64,000 nt of DNA. It comes from BA4 sp044376575 (GTDB lineage: Bacteria; Bacteroidota; Bacteroidia; CAIKAF01). The notes beneath the pieces are model-generated. The model made no database searches and was not told the DNA's origin. It saw only the letters and a list, made by a program, of their open reading frames with translations. Below are positions 8,660 through 17,060 of this stretch, piece by piece. Within the stretch, counting starts at the first letter, position 1. Each line of letters begins with the position of its first letter. The translations under genes were made by a program, and so were the position numbers. The DNA is taken from contig JBILKR010000012.1 in NCBI GenBank assembly GCA_044376575.1, forward strand, positions 11,601 through 75,600, read 5' to 3'.

Positions 8660-10405
8660 ATGTACAGGACACATACCTGCGGCGAATTAAGAATGTCACA
8701 TGTTGGTGAAACGGTTACCCTTGCCGGATGGGTGCAGAGAAGTCGTGATCTGGGAGGAATGACATTTGTGGATATTAGAGATCGATATGGAATTACCCAG
8801 CTCACATTTAATATGTCTGTTGATGACGTCTTGTGTGAGAAAGCCAGAACATTGGGACGCGAATTTGTTATACAGATAAATGGAAAAGTAGTTGAAAGAA
8901 GTAATAAGAATCATCAGATAGATACAGGCGAAATTGAAGTGATGGTTACTTCGCTTAGTATTCTCAACGCATCGCTAACACCTCCTTTTACGATAGAAGA
9001 ACAGACAGATGGAGGTGATGAACTAAGAATGAAATACAGGTACCTTGATTTAAGAAGACCAACGCTTAAAAATAATTTATTGCTTCGCCATCAAGTGGCA
9101 CTGCAAACCAGAAATTATCTTTCAAATCAAGGATTTATTGAAGTTGAAACGCCATTCTTAATCAAGTCAACACCTGAAGGTGCACGAGATTTTGTAGTGC
9201 CCAGCAGGATGCATCCGGGAGAGTTTTATGCATTGCCACAATCTCCTCAGACTTTCAAACAATTGCTGATGGTAAGTGGATATGATCGATATTTTCAGAT
9301 TGTAAGATGTTTTAGGGATGAAGACCTGCGTGCAGATCGCCAACCAGAATTTACCCAAATAGATTGTGAGATGGCCTTTGTGGAGAGGGAAGATATACTT
9401 TCCACTTTTGAAGGCTTGACAAAGCATTTGTTTAAATCAATAAAAAATATTGATTTAGGAGAAATACCAAGAATGACTTATGACGATGCCATGAAATATT
9501 ATGGTTGCGATAAACCGGATATTAGGTTTGAAATGAAATTTGTAGAGCTCTCAGAAATCGCAAAAGGTAAAGGGTTCCCGGTGTTTGATAGTGCTGAAAT
9601 TGTGGTTGGTATTTGTGCAAAAGGAGCGGCGGGTTACACCAGAAAACAACTTGATGAATTAACTGAATTTGTAAAGAAACCGCAAATTGGAGCAAAGGGA
9701 TTGGTATATGCTCGATATAACACAGATGGAACCATCAAGTCATCTGTAGATAAATTTTATAGCGAAGAACATTTAAAAGATTGGGCTCATCATTTTAATG
9801 CAGAGCCTGGCGACTTGATGCTGATTCTTGCAGGTGAAAAAGAAAAAACAAGAAAGCAACTGAATGAATTACGATTGGAAATAGGTAATCAACTGGGATT
9901 AAGAAATAATGATGATTATAAATTGTTATGGGTGCTCGATTTCCCGATGTTTGAATTCAATGAGGAAGATGGTCGGTTTTACGCGATGCACCATCCGTTT
10001 ACATCTCCCAAAAAGGAAGATATTCATCAAATGGAGAAGGACCTTGGCGCTGTGAAAGCCAATGCGTATGATTTGGTATTGAACGGAACAGAAATCGCAG
10101 GAGGATCGATTAGAATTCATGACAAGCAGTTACAGGCCAACGTGTTTGAAGTACTTGGATTCAGCCGTGATGATGCAATGGAAAAGTTTGGATTTTTAAT
10201 GAATGCTTTTGAGTTTGGAGCACCTCCTCACGGTGGTATCGCTTTTGGATTCGATCGTTTATGTGCTCTTATGGGCGGAAGCGAGTCAATCAGAGATTTT
10301 ATTGCTTTCCCGAAAAATAATGCCGGTAAGGATATGATGATTGATAGTCCATCGCCGGTTGATCAGACGCAGTTAAAAGAATTACATATTCAGATAAAAA
10401 ATTAA
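8660..10405 (+). CDS. aspS: Aspartyl-tRNA synthetase
   Basis: A class II aminoacyl-tRNA synthetase that charges tRNA-Asp. The 581-aa protein has the bacterial architecture: N-terminal OB fold (VTLAGWVQRSRDLGGMTFVD), catalytic core interrupted by a GAD insertion (about 290-400), motif 2 around FRDEDLRADRQPEFTQID (214-231) and motif 3 GIAFGFDRLCALMGG near the C-terminus. The presence of gatC downstream raises the possibility that Asn-tRNA and/or Gln-tRNA are made by transamidation, in which case this AspRS could be non-discriminating; sequence inspection alone does not decide that. Confidence 0.98.
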   Translation: MYRTHTCGELRMSHVGETVTLAGWVQRSRDLGGMTFVDIRDRYGITQLTFNMSVDDVLCEKARTLGREFVIQINGKVVERSNKNHQIDTGEIEVMVTSLSILNASLTPPFTIEEQTDGGDELRMKYRYLDLRRPTLKNNLLLRHQVALQTRNYLSNQGFIEVETPFLIKSTPEGARDFVVPSRMHPGEFYALPQSPQTFKQLLMVSGYDRYFQIVRCFRDEDLRADRQPEFTQIDCEMAFVEREDILSTFEGLTKHLFKSIKNIDLGEIPRMTYDDAMKYYGCDKPDIRFEMKFVELSEIAKGKGFPVFDSAEIVVGICAKGAAGYTRKQLDELTEFVKKPQIGAKGLVYARYNTDGTIKSSVDKFYSEEHLKDWAHHFNAEPGDLMLILAGEKEKTRKQLNELRLEIGNQLGLRNNDDYKLLWVLDFPMFEFNEEDGRFYAMHHPFTSPKKEDIHQMEKDLGAVKANAYDLVLNGTEIAGGSIRIHDKQLQANVFEVLGFSRDDAMEKFGFLMNAFEFGAPPHGGIAFGFDRLCALMGGSESIRDFIAFPKNNAGKDMMIDSPSPVDQTQLKELHIQIKN

Positions 10406-10421
10406 GTGTATTTATTACACT

Positions 10422-11189
10422 ATGACAAAATTCAAAAACATATTAACGGTAGTTTGGGAATGGTTGTTTGTATTGAATTTTGCTGTAATGCAAATAATAC
10501 TTTATTATCCGCTTAAATTTTTATTTGCAAAAGAGTCTCGTTGGTCTGCTTCAATGAAATTGCAACGATTCTGGGCAGGATGGCTTCGCGTAACAATGGG
10601 TGTTCAGACAATAATTGATTATGAGGTTCCACTTGAACCCGGCGCTGTATATATTTTTACCCCCAATCACACAAGTTTTTTAGATATTCTGGTAGCATAT
10701 AAATTTATACCAGGATATTTTCATTTTATGGCGAAATCAACTTTGGCAAAAGTTCCATTGTTTGGCATTATGTTTTCAAAAACGCATATCCCTTTTGAGC
10801 GTTCAAGCTCTTTGGAATCATCAAAAGCTTTTGATAAGGCATGTGCAGATATTCGTAAAGGATATTGTATTTTAGCATATCCTGAAGGCACGCAGAATTC
10901 AAGAAAAGGAACATTGTTGCCATTCAAATCCGGAGCATTTAAAATGAGCGTAAAAATGAATATTCCTGTTGTTCCGGTAACTTGTCTGAACAATCTTGAA
11001 GTATTGCCCCATCAGTCTGAGTTGTTCAAGCCTCGCAGCGGTGGACCGGGAAAAGTATATATTAAAGTGGGAAAGCCGATTTATCCTCAGGAGTGCGATC
11101 AAGATCATACAAAATTAAGTGGCAAAGTATCCGATATCATGTTGAATCATTTACATTCGTATTATGAAACTGACAAAAGAAACCGTTGA
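10422..11189 (+). CDS. plsC: 1-acyl-sn-glycerol-3-phosphate acyltransferase (PlsC-type)
   Basis: A 255-aa membrane-associated acyltransferase that makes phosphatidic acid from lysophosphatidic acid. The catalytic HX4D motif is NHTSFLD (His83, Asp88) and the glycerol-phosphate-binding block is PEGTQNSRKG (154-163), with a hydrophobic N-terminal anchor (about 10-35). The protein lies 16 bp after aspS, and its 3' end overlaps gatC by 26 bp, so the three genes likely form one operon. Some relatives acylate other lipids (for example ornithine lipids), so the exact acceptor is inferred. Confidence 0.9.
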   Translation: MTKFKNILTVVWEWLFVLNFAVMQIILYYPLKFLFAKESRWSASMKLQRFWAGWLRVTMGVQTIIDYEVPLEPGAVYIFTPNHTSFLDILVAYKFIPGYFHFMAKSTLAKVPLFGIMFSKTHIPFERSSSLESSKAFDKACADIRKGYCILAYPEGTQNSRKGTLLPFKSGAFKMSVKMNIPVVPVTCLNNLEVLPHQSELFKPRSGGPGKVYIKVGKPIYPQECDQDHTKLSGKVSDIMLNHLHSYYETDKRNR

Positions 11190-11454
11190 GCGTTTGGCTG
11201 AATTGTCAAAACTTGAATTTAATGATGTTGAAAAAACTGAACTGGTCAACGACCTGAATAGGATCATAGGTTTTATTGAAAAACTAAATGAGTTGGATAC
11301 TGATGGTGTTGAACCATTAATTTATATGAGTGAAGAGAAAAATGTCCTTCGCTCTGATGAGGTACAACAAGAAATTTCACATGAAGAAATATTACAGAAT
11401 GCACCCAAAAAAGATTCTGATTATTTCCGCGTTCCGAAGGTACTGGATCGCTAA
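11164..11454 (+). CDS. gatC: Asp-tRNA(Asn)/Glu-tRNA(Gln) amidotransferase subunit C
   Basis: GatC is the small structural subunit of the GatCAB transamidase that converts Asp-tRNA(Asn) or Glu-tRNA(Gln) to the amide form. The 96-aa sequence shows the family pattern: MKLTKETVERLAELSKLEF, FIEKLNELDTDGVEPL in the middle and YFRVPKVLD at the end. GatA and GatB are not in the window, normal for Bacteroidetes where the subunits are scattered. The 26-bp overlap with plsC implies coupled translation. Its stop codon directly abuts the stop of convergent engB. Confidence 0.93.
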   Translation: MKLTKETVERLAELSKLEFNDVEKTELVNDLNRIIGFIEKLNELDTDGVEPLIYMSEEKNVLRSDEVQQEISHEEILQNAPKKDSDYFRVPKVLDR

Positions 11455-12045
11455 TTATTTCAAATGTGTTTCTATGAGGTCCAGGATTTCTTCCCGTCCC
11501 TTTTTTTCTTCTGATGAACTGATAATCATATAGGGTAATTCATCCCATTCCTTTTTAAGCTCAAGTTTTATATTGCTAACATTAGTCATTAATTCGCGTT
11601 GTGAGATTTTATCTGCTTTAGTGAAAATAATGATGAATGGAATTTGATTTTCACCCATCCATGAAATCATCTCGTGATCGCTTTTTTGAAATGGAATACG
11701 ACTATCAATTAATATAAAAATACAAACAATATTTTCTCTTTGGGACACGTAATCTTTCATCATTTTATACCACTTCTCGCGATTTGTCCTGCTGCTTTTT
11801 GCATATCCATAACCTGGCAAATCGACAAGATACCAGTTGTTATTGATAAGAAAATGATTAATCAATTGTGTTTTGCCTGGAGTTGAAGATGTTTTAGCTA
11901 ACCCTTTCTTATTAACGAGCATATTAATCAGTGAAGATTTGCCAACGTTTGATCGACCAATAAATGCAAATTCAGGCAGAGTAGGTTCAGGGCATTTTTT
12001 ATAATCTGTAGCGCTACTGATAAAAGTGGCTTGTTTTACAATCAT
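11455..12045 (-). CDS. engB: Ribosome biogenesis GTPase EngB/YsxC
   Basis: An essential TRAFAC-class GTPase needed for late large-subunit ribosome assembly. In the 196-aa protein G1 is GRSNVGKSS (30-38), G2 STPGKTQ (54-60), G3 DLPGYGYA (75-82), G4 TKADK (about 142-146) and G5 lies near ISSSEEKKG. The start codon shares one base with the stop of the upstream alpha/beta hydrolase (TGATG arrangement). Tail to tail with gatC with no spacer. Confidence 0.96.
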   Translation of the reverse strand: MIVKQATFISSATDYKKCPEPTLPEFAFIGRSNVGKSSLINMLVNKKGLAKTSSTPGKTQLINHFLINNNWYLVDLPGYGYAKSSRTNREKWYKMMKDYVSQRENIVCIFILIDSRIPFQKSDHEMISWMGENQIPFIIIFTKADKISQRELMTNVSNIKLELKKEWDELPYMIISSSEEKKGREEILDLIETHLK

Positions 12046-12815
12046 CAGGAGGTAAGATTGATCTTTCTATTTAACCAGGAAGAAAGAATAGTGTTAAATT
12101 CAGCAGGCTTCTCCATCATTGGTGCATGACCACAATTTTCTATCCAGTGTAAATCTGAAATGGGAAGATTTTTATGGAATTCTTCAGCAACTTCTGGTGG
12201 AGTAATTTGATCATTCTTTCCCCATATAAGGCAAACAGGTACATGCATATTTGGTAAATCATTTGCCATGTTGTGACGAATTGCAGACTTTGCAAGAGAA
12301 AGACTCCTTATCGCTTTAGATTTATCATTCACTAAGTCGAATACCTCATCTACCAAAGCTTTTGTCGCCGTTTTGGGGTCATAAAAAGTATATTCAACTC
12401 TGTTTTTAATATATTCATAATCGTTTTTTCTGGGGTATGAACTGCCAAATGCATTTTCATACAGACCAGAACTGCCGGTAAGTATAAGTGAGTTTACCTT
12501 TTCAGGACGCATGGTTGTATATATTAATCCTACATGTCCACCAAGTGAATTTCCAAGCAGAATGACTTTATCAAACCCTTTAAAATCAATAAAACCCTCG
12601 ATATACTTTGCAAGATTTTTAACGTTTGTATTGATGATGGGCATTGTATAAACAGGCATAATAGGGATAACCACTTTATACGATGAGCTAAAGTGATCCA
12701 CCACATCTTTAAAATTGCTCAGAGCTCCGAAAAGCCCATGTAGCACAAGAATTACAGGGCCATTCCCTTCTTCCAGATATTCAAACTCCCCTTCTTTTTT
12801 TAACTCAACATTCAT
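12045..12815 (-). CDS. Alpha/beta-fold hydrolase
   Basis: A 256-aa cytoplasmic alpha/beta hydrolase with the oxyanion-region HGLFG (about 26-30), the nucleophile elbow GNSLGG (Ser near 94), the acid in WGKNDQITPPE and the catalytic His in NCGHAPMMEKP. The fold is shared by esterases, C-C hydrolases and haloperoxidases, and the substrate cannot be told from sequence. It is translationally coupled to engB, an association seen in other Bacteroidetes, yet no functional link is known to me. A TACATTTG -7 element lies about 24 bp upstream. Confidence 0.88.
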   Translation of the reverse strand: MNVELKKEGEFEYLEEGNGPVILVLHGLFGALSNFKDVVDHFSSSYKVVIPIMPVYTMPIINTNVKNLAKYIEGFIDFKGFDKVILLGNSLGGHVGLIYTTMRPEKVNSLILTGSSGLYENAFGSSYPRKNDYEYIKNRVEYTFYDPKTATKALVDEVFDLVNDKSKAIRSLSLAKSAIRHNMANDLPNMHVPVCLIWGKNDQITPPEVAEEFHKNLPISDLHWIENCGHAPMMEKPAEFNTILSSWLNRKINLTS

Positions 12816-13091
12816 GCAATGAGCGTGATGATTTTAATCAAATGTAAATAAAAAATTGAATACCAAAATTCTTTATAAATCTCTGCCTTGCTGGATTTTT
12901 CTTTTTTTGACTAAAAGTAATAATGCTTTTAATAATACAATGTAAATAACAATAAATCAAATATATATAATTATGTTAATATATTCCATTAATCTAAAAG
13001 CGCTGTAAAACAAGGGATTTTAAGTATTAGATATGGCAAAAACCCTTTAAAATTAAAGAATATATATTGTTAATACGCTTAACTTATTAAC
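12816..13091. other. Divergent intergenic region between the hydrolase and mraZ
   Basis: About 350 very AT-rich bases separate the hydrolase from mraZ. Near the hydrolase there is a minus-strand TACATTTG (-7, 12839-12846) with a CAAA (TTTG on the minus strand) at 12864-12867, 17 bp apart, a fair promoter. The central part (12900-13080) has runs of A/T and no open frame, tRNA or clear hairpin that I can support. The mraZ operator occupies the right end. Confidence 0.5.
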
Positions 13092-13130
13092 AAAGTGGTA
13101 GAAAGTGGTAAATAGTGTTTTAAAGTGGTA
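13092..13130 (+). promoter_or_regulatory. MraZ operator: four boxes with exact 10-bp period
   Basis: AAAGTGGTA occurs at 13092-13100, 13102-13110 and 13122-13130, with a degenerate copy ATAGTGTTT at 13112-13120. Each unit starts 10 bp after the last, one helical turn, which fits binding by one face of the ring-shaped MraZ oligomer. The AAAGTGG-type repeat upstream of mraZ is the known MraZ recognition pattern in several bacteria. The boxes lie directly upstream of, and partly within, the spacer of the predicted promoter, suggesting autoregulation of the whole division operon. Confidence 0.85.
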
Positions 13131-13139
13131 AAAAAAAGC

Positions 13140-13147
13140 TATTTTTG
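13140..13147 (+). promoter_or_regulatory. -7 element of the dcw operon
   Basis: TATTTTTG matches TAnnTTTG, 22 bp before the mraZ ATG. The last MraZ box ends 9 bp upstream, so bound MraZ would cover the space between -33 and -7. Confidence 0.55.
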
Positions 13148-13169
13148 ATTGAAATTTATTTAAAACCAC

Positions 13170-13640
13170 ATGGCTTCATTCATTGGAGAATATCAGGCGA
13201 AAGTTGATGCAAAGGGCAGGGCGATGTTTCCTGCGCCTTTCAGAAAGCAGCTTGGTGACGGCCCGGAAGAGTTTGTCATAAACCGTGGTTTTGAAAAATG
13301 TCTGGTAGTGTATCCTAAAAAAGAATGGGATGCAATCAGTAAAAAAATCAATTCGCTTAATCCGTTTAAAGCAGAGAACAGAAATTTTATCCGCTTATTC
13401 AATAACGGTGCAACGCTTGTTACTCTAGATGCCGCAGGAAGGTTGCTTTTACCTAAAGAGTTAATGAAGTATGCATCCATTGAATCTGAAATTTATTTCG
13501 CAGCAAATGGTAAAAAGATAGAGGTGTGGTCAAAAGAAGCATACGATCAGGTAATGTCTGCCGATGCTGAAAATTTTGCAGCACTTGCTGAAAAAGTGAT
13601 GGGCGAAATTAATCTCAATTTCGATTCGGCAGATGAATAG
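13170..13640 (+). CDS. mraZ: Transcriptional regulator MraZ
   Basis: A 156-aa protein with two tandem SpoVT-AbrB half-domains: KVDAKGRAMFPAPFRKQL near the N-terminus and TLDAAGRLLLPKELM in the second half. MraZ forms a ring oligomer, binds repeated boxes upstream of its own gene, and regulates the division and cell wall cluster. Matching boxes are present just upstream. The end of the gene overlaps the start of rsmH by 8 bp. Confidence 0.97.
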   Translation: MASFIGEYQAKVDAKGRAMFPAPFRKQLGDGPEEFVINRGFEKCLVVYPKKEWDAISKKINSLNPFKAENRNFIRLFNNGATLVTLDAAGRLLLPKELMKYASIESEIYFAANGKKIEVWSKEAYDQVMSADAENFAALAEKVMGEINLNFDSADE

Positions 13641-14559
13641 AGAGGTCTCGCAAGAAGGCGAATATCATGTGCCCGTTCTTTTATATGCATCAGTTGATCA
13701 TTTGGTTTCAAACACCGCCGGTATTTATATCGATTTGACTTACGGAGGCGGAGGACATTCCAAAGAAATTCTGAATCGGTTGGATAGCAATGCAAAGTTG
13801 ATTGCGTTCGACCAGGATGAAGATGCGATAAAAAATAAAATTGATGATGATAGATTGATTTTAATAAAAAGCAATTTCAGGTTCTTTGAAAATCATATTA
13901 GGTATTTGGGAATTGATAAGGTAGATGGAATTATAGCTGATCTCGGCGTTTCTTCTCATCAGTTTGATAAGCCGGAGCGTGGTTTCTCAGTTCGTTATGA
14001 TGAGCCTCTCGATATGCGAATGGATACATCGCAAAAACTTTCCGCATATCAGGTATTCAATGAATATAGTGAAGAGAACTTATCACGCGTATTTTATCTG
14101 TATGGAGAATTACGCAATGCAAAACTGATCGCATCTAAAATTATTGATTTTAGAAAAAACCAATCCATAGTTACTACGGATGATCTTAAATCTGCATTGA
14201 AGAATATTGTGAAACCGCCTTTTGAAAAAGATATGCTCGTGCTTATTTTCCAATCTGTTCGCATTGAAGTAAATCACGAATTAGATGCACTGAAAGATAT
14301 GTTGATTCAGGCTGCGTCGGTTTTAAAGAAAGATGGAAGACTTGTAATTATTTCTTATCACTCTTTAGAAGACAGACTGGTGAAAAATTATTTCAAGGCC
14401 GGAAATTTTGATGGAATACAACAGAAAGATTTATATGGGAATGTAATTGCGCCATTGCATCCAATGTTTTCTAAACCAATAATACCTGATATGAATGAAA
14501 TTAAAATCAATCCAAGATCACGAAGTGCAAAAATGAGAATAGGTATTAAAAATACTTAG
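13633..14559 (+). CDS. rsmH: 16S rRNA (cytosine1402-N4)-methyltransferase
   Basis: RsmH (MraW) methylates N4 of C1402 in the decoding centre of 16S rRNA using SAM. The 308-aa sequence begins with the family motif HVPVLL, followed by the SAM loop LTYGGGGHS, IADLGVSSHQFD, and RGFSVRYDEPLDMRMD; ISYHSLEDRLVK is near the C-terminus and the protein ends with NPRSRSAKMR. It is the second gene of the dcw operon and overlaps mraZ by 8 bp. Confidence 0.97.
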   Translation: MNREVSQEGEYHVPVLLYASVDHLVSNTAGIYIDLTYGGGGHSKEILNRLDSNAKLIAFDQDEDAIKNKIDDDRLILIKSNFRFFENHIRYLGIDKVDGIIADLGVSSHQFDKPERGFSVRYDEPLDMRMDTSQKLSAYQVFNEYSEENLSRVFYLYGELRNAKLIASKIIDFRKNQSIVTTDDLKSALKNIVKPPFEKDMLVLIFQSVRIEVNHELDALKDMLIQAASVLKKDGRLVIISYHSLEDRLVKNYFKAGNFDGIQQKDLYGNVIAPLHPMFSKPIIPDMNEIKINPRSRSAKMRIGIKNT

Positions 14560-14566
14560 TGTATAA

Positions 14567-14953
14567 ATGACAATTATAAAAGAAGAAAATATTACTACTG
14601 ATCATCAAAAATCCATTAAAAAAGGATTTTCGGTGATGCAAATATTAAAGGGAGAGTTCTTGCAAAAGGACTATTTCCTGAAAAATCTGCCTTTCTTGTT
14701 TTATGTAGCATTTCTTCTTACCATCTACATTGCCAACGTGTATTATGCTGAAAATAAAATCAGAGAGATTGCATTATCAGAAGATAAAATTAAAGAGCTA
14801 CACTCAAATTATATCACTGTAAAAGCTCAACTTACAAATCAATGTAAAGAGCATCAGCTCGACACTTTGCTTGTTTCAAAAGGAGTTAAAATATCAACGA
14901 TTCCTCCGAAAACTATATCAGTTGAAACCAACGAATTAAAAGAGATTTACTGA
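14567..14953 (+). CDS. ftsL: FtsL-like division protein
   Basis: A 128-aa bitopic membrane protein: a 40-residue cytoplasmic tail, one transmembrane helix (about 43-61, FLFYVAFLLTIYIANVYY) and a periplasmic coiled coil of about 40 residues. Position between rsmH and ftsI, size and topology all match FtsL, which with FtsB and FtsQ links the early divisome to FtsW-FtsI. Sequence identity to proteobacterial FtsL is not visible, so the call is based on context and architecture. Confidence 0.82.
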   Translation: MTIIKEENITTDHQKSIKKGFSVMQILKGEFLQKDYFLKNLPFLFYVAFLLTIYIANVYYAENKIREIALSEDKIKELHSNYITVKAQLTNQCKEHQLDTLLVSKGVKISTIPPKTISVETNELKEIY

Positions 14954-14954
14954 A

Positions 14955-17060
14955 TTGGAACAGAAAAAAGACATATTGTGGCGAATCTACCTCATTTATT
15001 TTTTGATGGTAGTTTTTGGTGTATTTATAATGTATAAGATTATCCATATTCAATATGTTGAGGGTGATAAGTGGAGAGAAATGGCAAAAGAAATTTCTAC
15101 TAAAGTAACCAAAGTAAAAGCAGTTAGGGGTAATATTTTAGCGAGTGATTTAAGCTTTCTTGCTGTTTCCATTCCTGTATATGAACTTCGAATGGATCCT
15201 TTGGCAGAAGCCATTACCAAAGATATTTTTAATGAACATATAGATTCACTTGCTCATCAGCTTTCAATAATATTTAAAGATAAAACCAAAGAGCAGTACA
15301 AGAAATTAATTGTTAATGCCCGAAAAGAAAAAAACCGCTATTTACTTATTCAAAAAAATGTTTCTGTATCTGATGTGGATAAGGTAATGCGTTTTCCAAT
15401 TTTCAGATTAGGTAAAAACAAAGGTGGACTGATTAAAATATTAAGTTCAAAAAGAATTAAACCCTATGGAAACCTTGCTTCCAGAACTATCGGAAAAGAA
15501 GCCGGAGAGTCTCAGGGTATAGGTATTGAATTTGCATATGATGAATTTCTCCGCGGAGAAGAAGGAATGAGAATCATGGAGAGAATAGGGAGCAACATGT
15601 GGCGTCCTATTGATGCAGAAAATACGATAGAGCCGGTTGATGGTTTTGATGTGTATACGACAATAGATCCCAGAATTCAGGATGTTGCACATTCAGAACT
15701 GGAAAGACAATTGAAAATGCATAATGCAGGTTATGGATGTGTTTTACTTATGGAAGTTAGCACAGGAGATGTAAAAGCTATTGCTAATTTAAAAAAATCA
15801 GAAGACGGCAATTATTATGAAAGTTATAACTATGCCATAGGCGAGGCTACAGAGCCCGGTTCTACTTTTAAATTAGCCACTATTATTTCTTTGCTTGAAG
15901 AAGGATTTATTCAACCTGATGACATGATTGAAACAGGTAATGGAAAGTTGCCAATTTATAATCACGTATTGGAAGATTCGCATGAAGGGGGATACGGAAC
16001 AATTTCTATCCAGAGGGCATTTGAAGTTTCTTCAAATGTAGCAATGGCAAAACTTGTGCAAAAGCATTATGGAAATAACCCCGATCAGTATATCAATTAT
16101 TTGAAAAAATTTCATCTTGACAAGCCACTTGAAATAGGTATTCCCGGAGAAGCAAAACCAAGAATAAAACAAAAAACAGATAAAGACTGGTCAGGACTTA
16201 CTCTCCCCATGATGTCGATTGGTTATGAAAGTTTGATTACTCCTTTACAGATAGCAACATTATACAATGCCATTGCAAATAATGGTAAAATGATGCGCCC
16301 GCGATTTGTATATGAAATAAGATCAAGAGGGTCCGTTATCAAACAGTTCCCAACATCGGTTCTTGAAGAAAAAATTTGTTCGGAACAAACAGTTAAGGCC
16401 TGCAGAAAAATGATGGAAGGAGTTGTATTAAATGGAACTGCAAAAAATTTGAGTAAATCTGTTTATCAAATTGCAGGTAAAACAGGTACTGCTCAAGTAG
16501 CTACCGGAAATAAAGGATATCGATCTCCATCCGGAATTATTTATAAAGCCTCATTCTGTGGATATTTTCCAGCTGATCATCCAAAATATACATGTATTGT
16601 TGTTGTGAATGCACCATCTAATAAAGTGTATTATGGTAACGTTGTTGCTGGTCCAATTTTTAAAGCAGTTGCGGATAAAATTTATGCATCTTCATTTGAT
16701 ATCAATCAGGATTATCACACGAAACAAATAGCTGAAATTAATTTACCAAATGTAATCAATGGTTATGCTGATGATATTAGTTCTCTTCTCCAAGAGTTGA
16801 AAGTGTCTGTAAATAATCAGTCACCTAATGATTTTGTTAAAACTAAAACAGAGGGCAACAAAATTGTTTTTCAAAAACAAAAAATGATTTCACAATCTGT
16901 TCCTGACTTAAAAGGAATGGGTCTGAAAGATGCCATGTATTTGATTGATCAATTGGGCTTGAGGGTAAAAGTAACCGGGAAGGGTATTGTACGTGAGCAA
17001 TCTATTATTCCCGGATCTAATGTGCAGCAAGGTGAAGAAATACATATAAAACTTAGTTAA
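14955..17060 (+). CDS. ftsI: Division peptidoglycan transpeptidase (PBP3/FtsI) with PASTA domain
   Basis: A 701-aa class B penicillin-binding protein that cross-links septal peptidoglycan. It has an N-terminal transmembrane anchor (about 10-30), a dimerisation domain, the transpeptidase motifs SxxK (Ser303-Thr-Phe-Lys306), SSN (359-361) and KTGT (509-512), and one C-terminal PASTA domain (about 640-701). The start is a TTG one base after the ftsL stop; the first ATG downstream would cut into the anchor, so TTG is preferred. The PASTA module is unlike E. coli FtsI but typical of Bacteroidetes and Firmicutes SpoVD/PBP2x. Its partner glycosyltransferase FtsW is encoded downstream. Confidence 0.95.
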   Translation: MEQKKDILWRIYLIYFLMVVFGVFIMYKIIHIQYVEGDKWREMAKEISTKVTKVKAVRGNILASDLSFLAVSIPVYELRMDPLAEAITKDIFNEHIDSLAHQLSIIFKDKTKEQYKKLIVNARKEKNRYLLIQKNVSVSDVDKVMRFPIFRLGKNKGGLIKILSSKRIKPYGNLASRTIGKEAGESQGIGIEFAYDEFLRGEEGMRIMERIGSNMWRPIDAENTIEPVDGFDVYTTIDPRIQDVAHSELERQLKMHNAGYGCVLLMEVSTGDVKAIANLKKSEDGNYYESYNYAIGEATEPGSTFKLATIISLLEEGFIQPDDMIETGNGKLPIYNHVLEDSHEGGYGTISIQRAFEVSSNVAMAKLVQKHYGNNPDQYINYLKKFHLDKPLEIGIPGEAKPRIKQKTDKDWSGLTLPMMSIGYESLITPLQIATLYNAIANNGKMMRPRFVYEIRSRGSVIKQFPTSVLEEKICSEQTVKACRKMMEGVVLNGTAKNLSKSVYQIAGKTGTAQVATGNKGYRSPSGIIYKASFCGYFPADHPKYTCIVVVNAPSNKVYYGNVVAGPIFKAVADKIYASSFDINQDYHTKQIAEINLPNVINGYADDISSLLQELKVSVNNQSPNDFVKTKTEGNKIVFQKQKMISQSVPDLKGMGLKDAMYLIDQLGLRVKVTGKGIVREQSIIPGSNVQQGEEIHIKLS

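Noticed and set aside
12900..13080. Possible replication origin or tRNA in the AT-rich gap before mraZ
   Set aside because: No DnaA-box cluster, no cloverleaf and no GC-skew argument could be made; it is an ordinary AT-rich promoter region.
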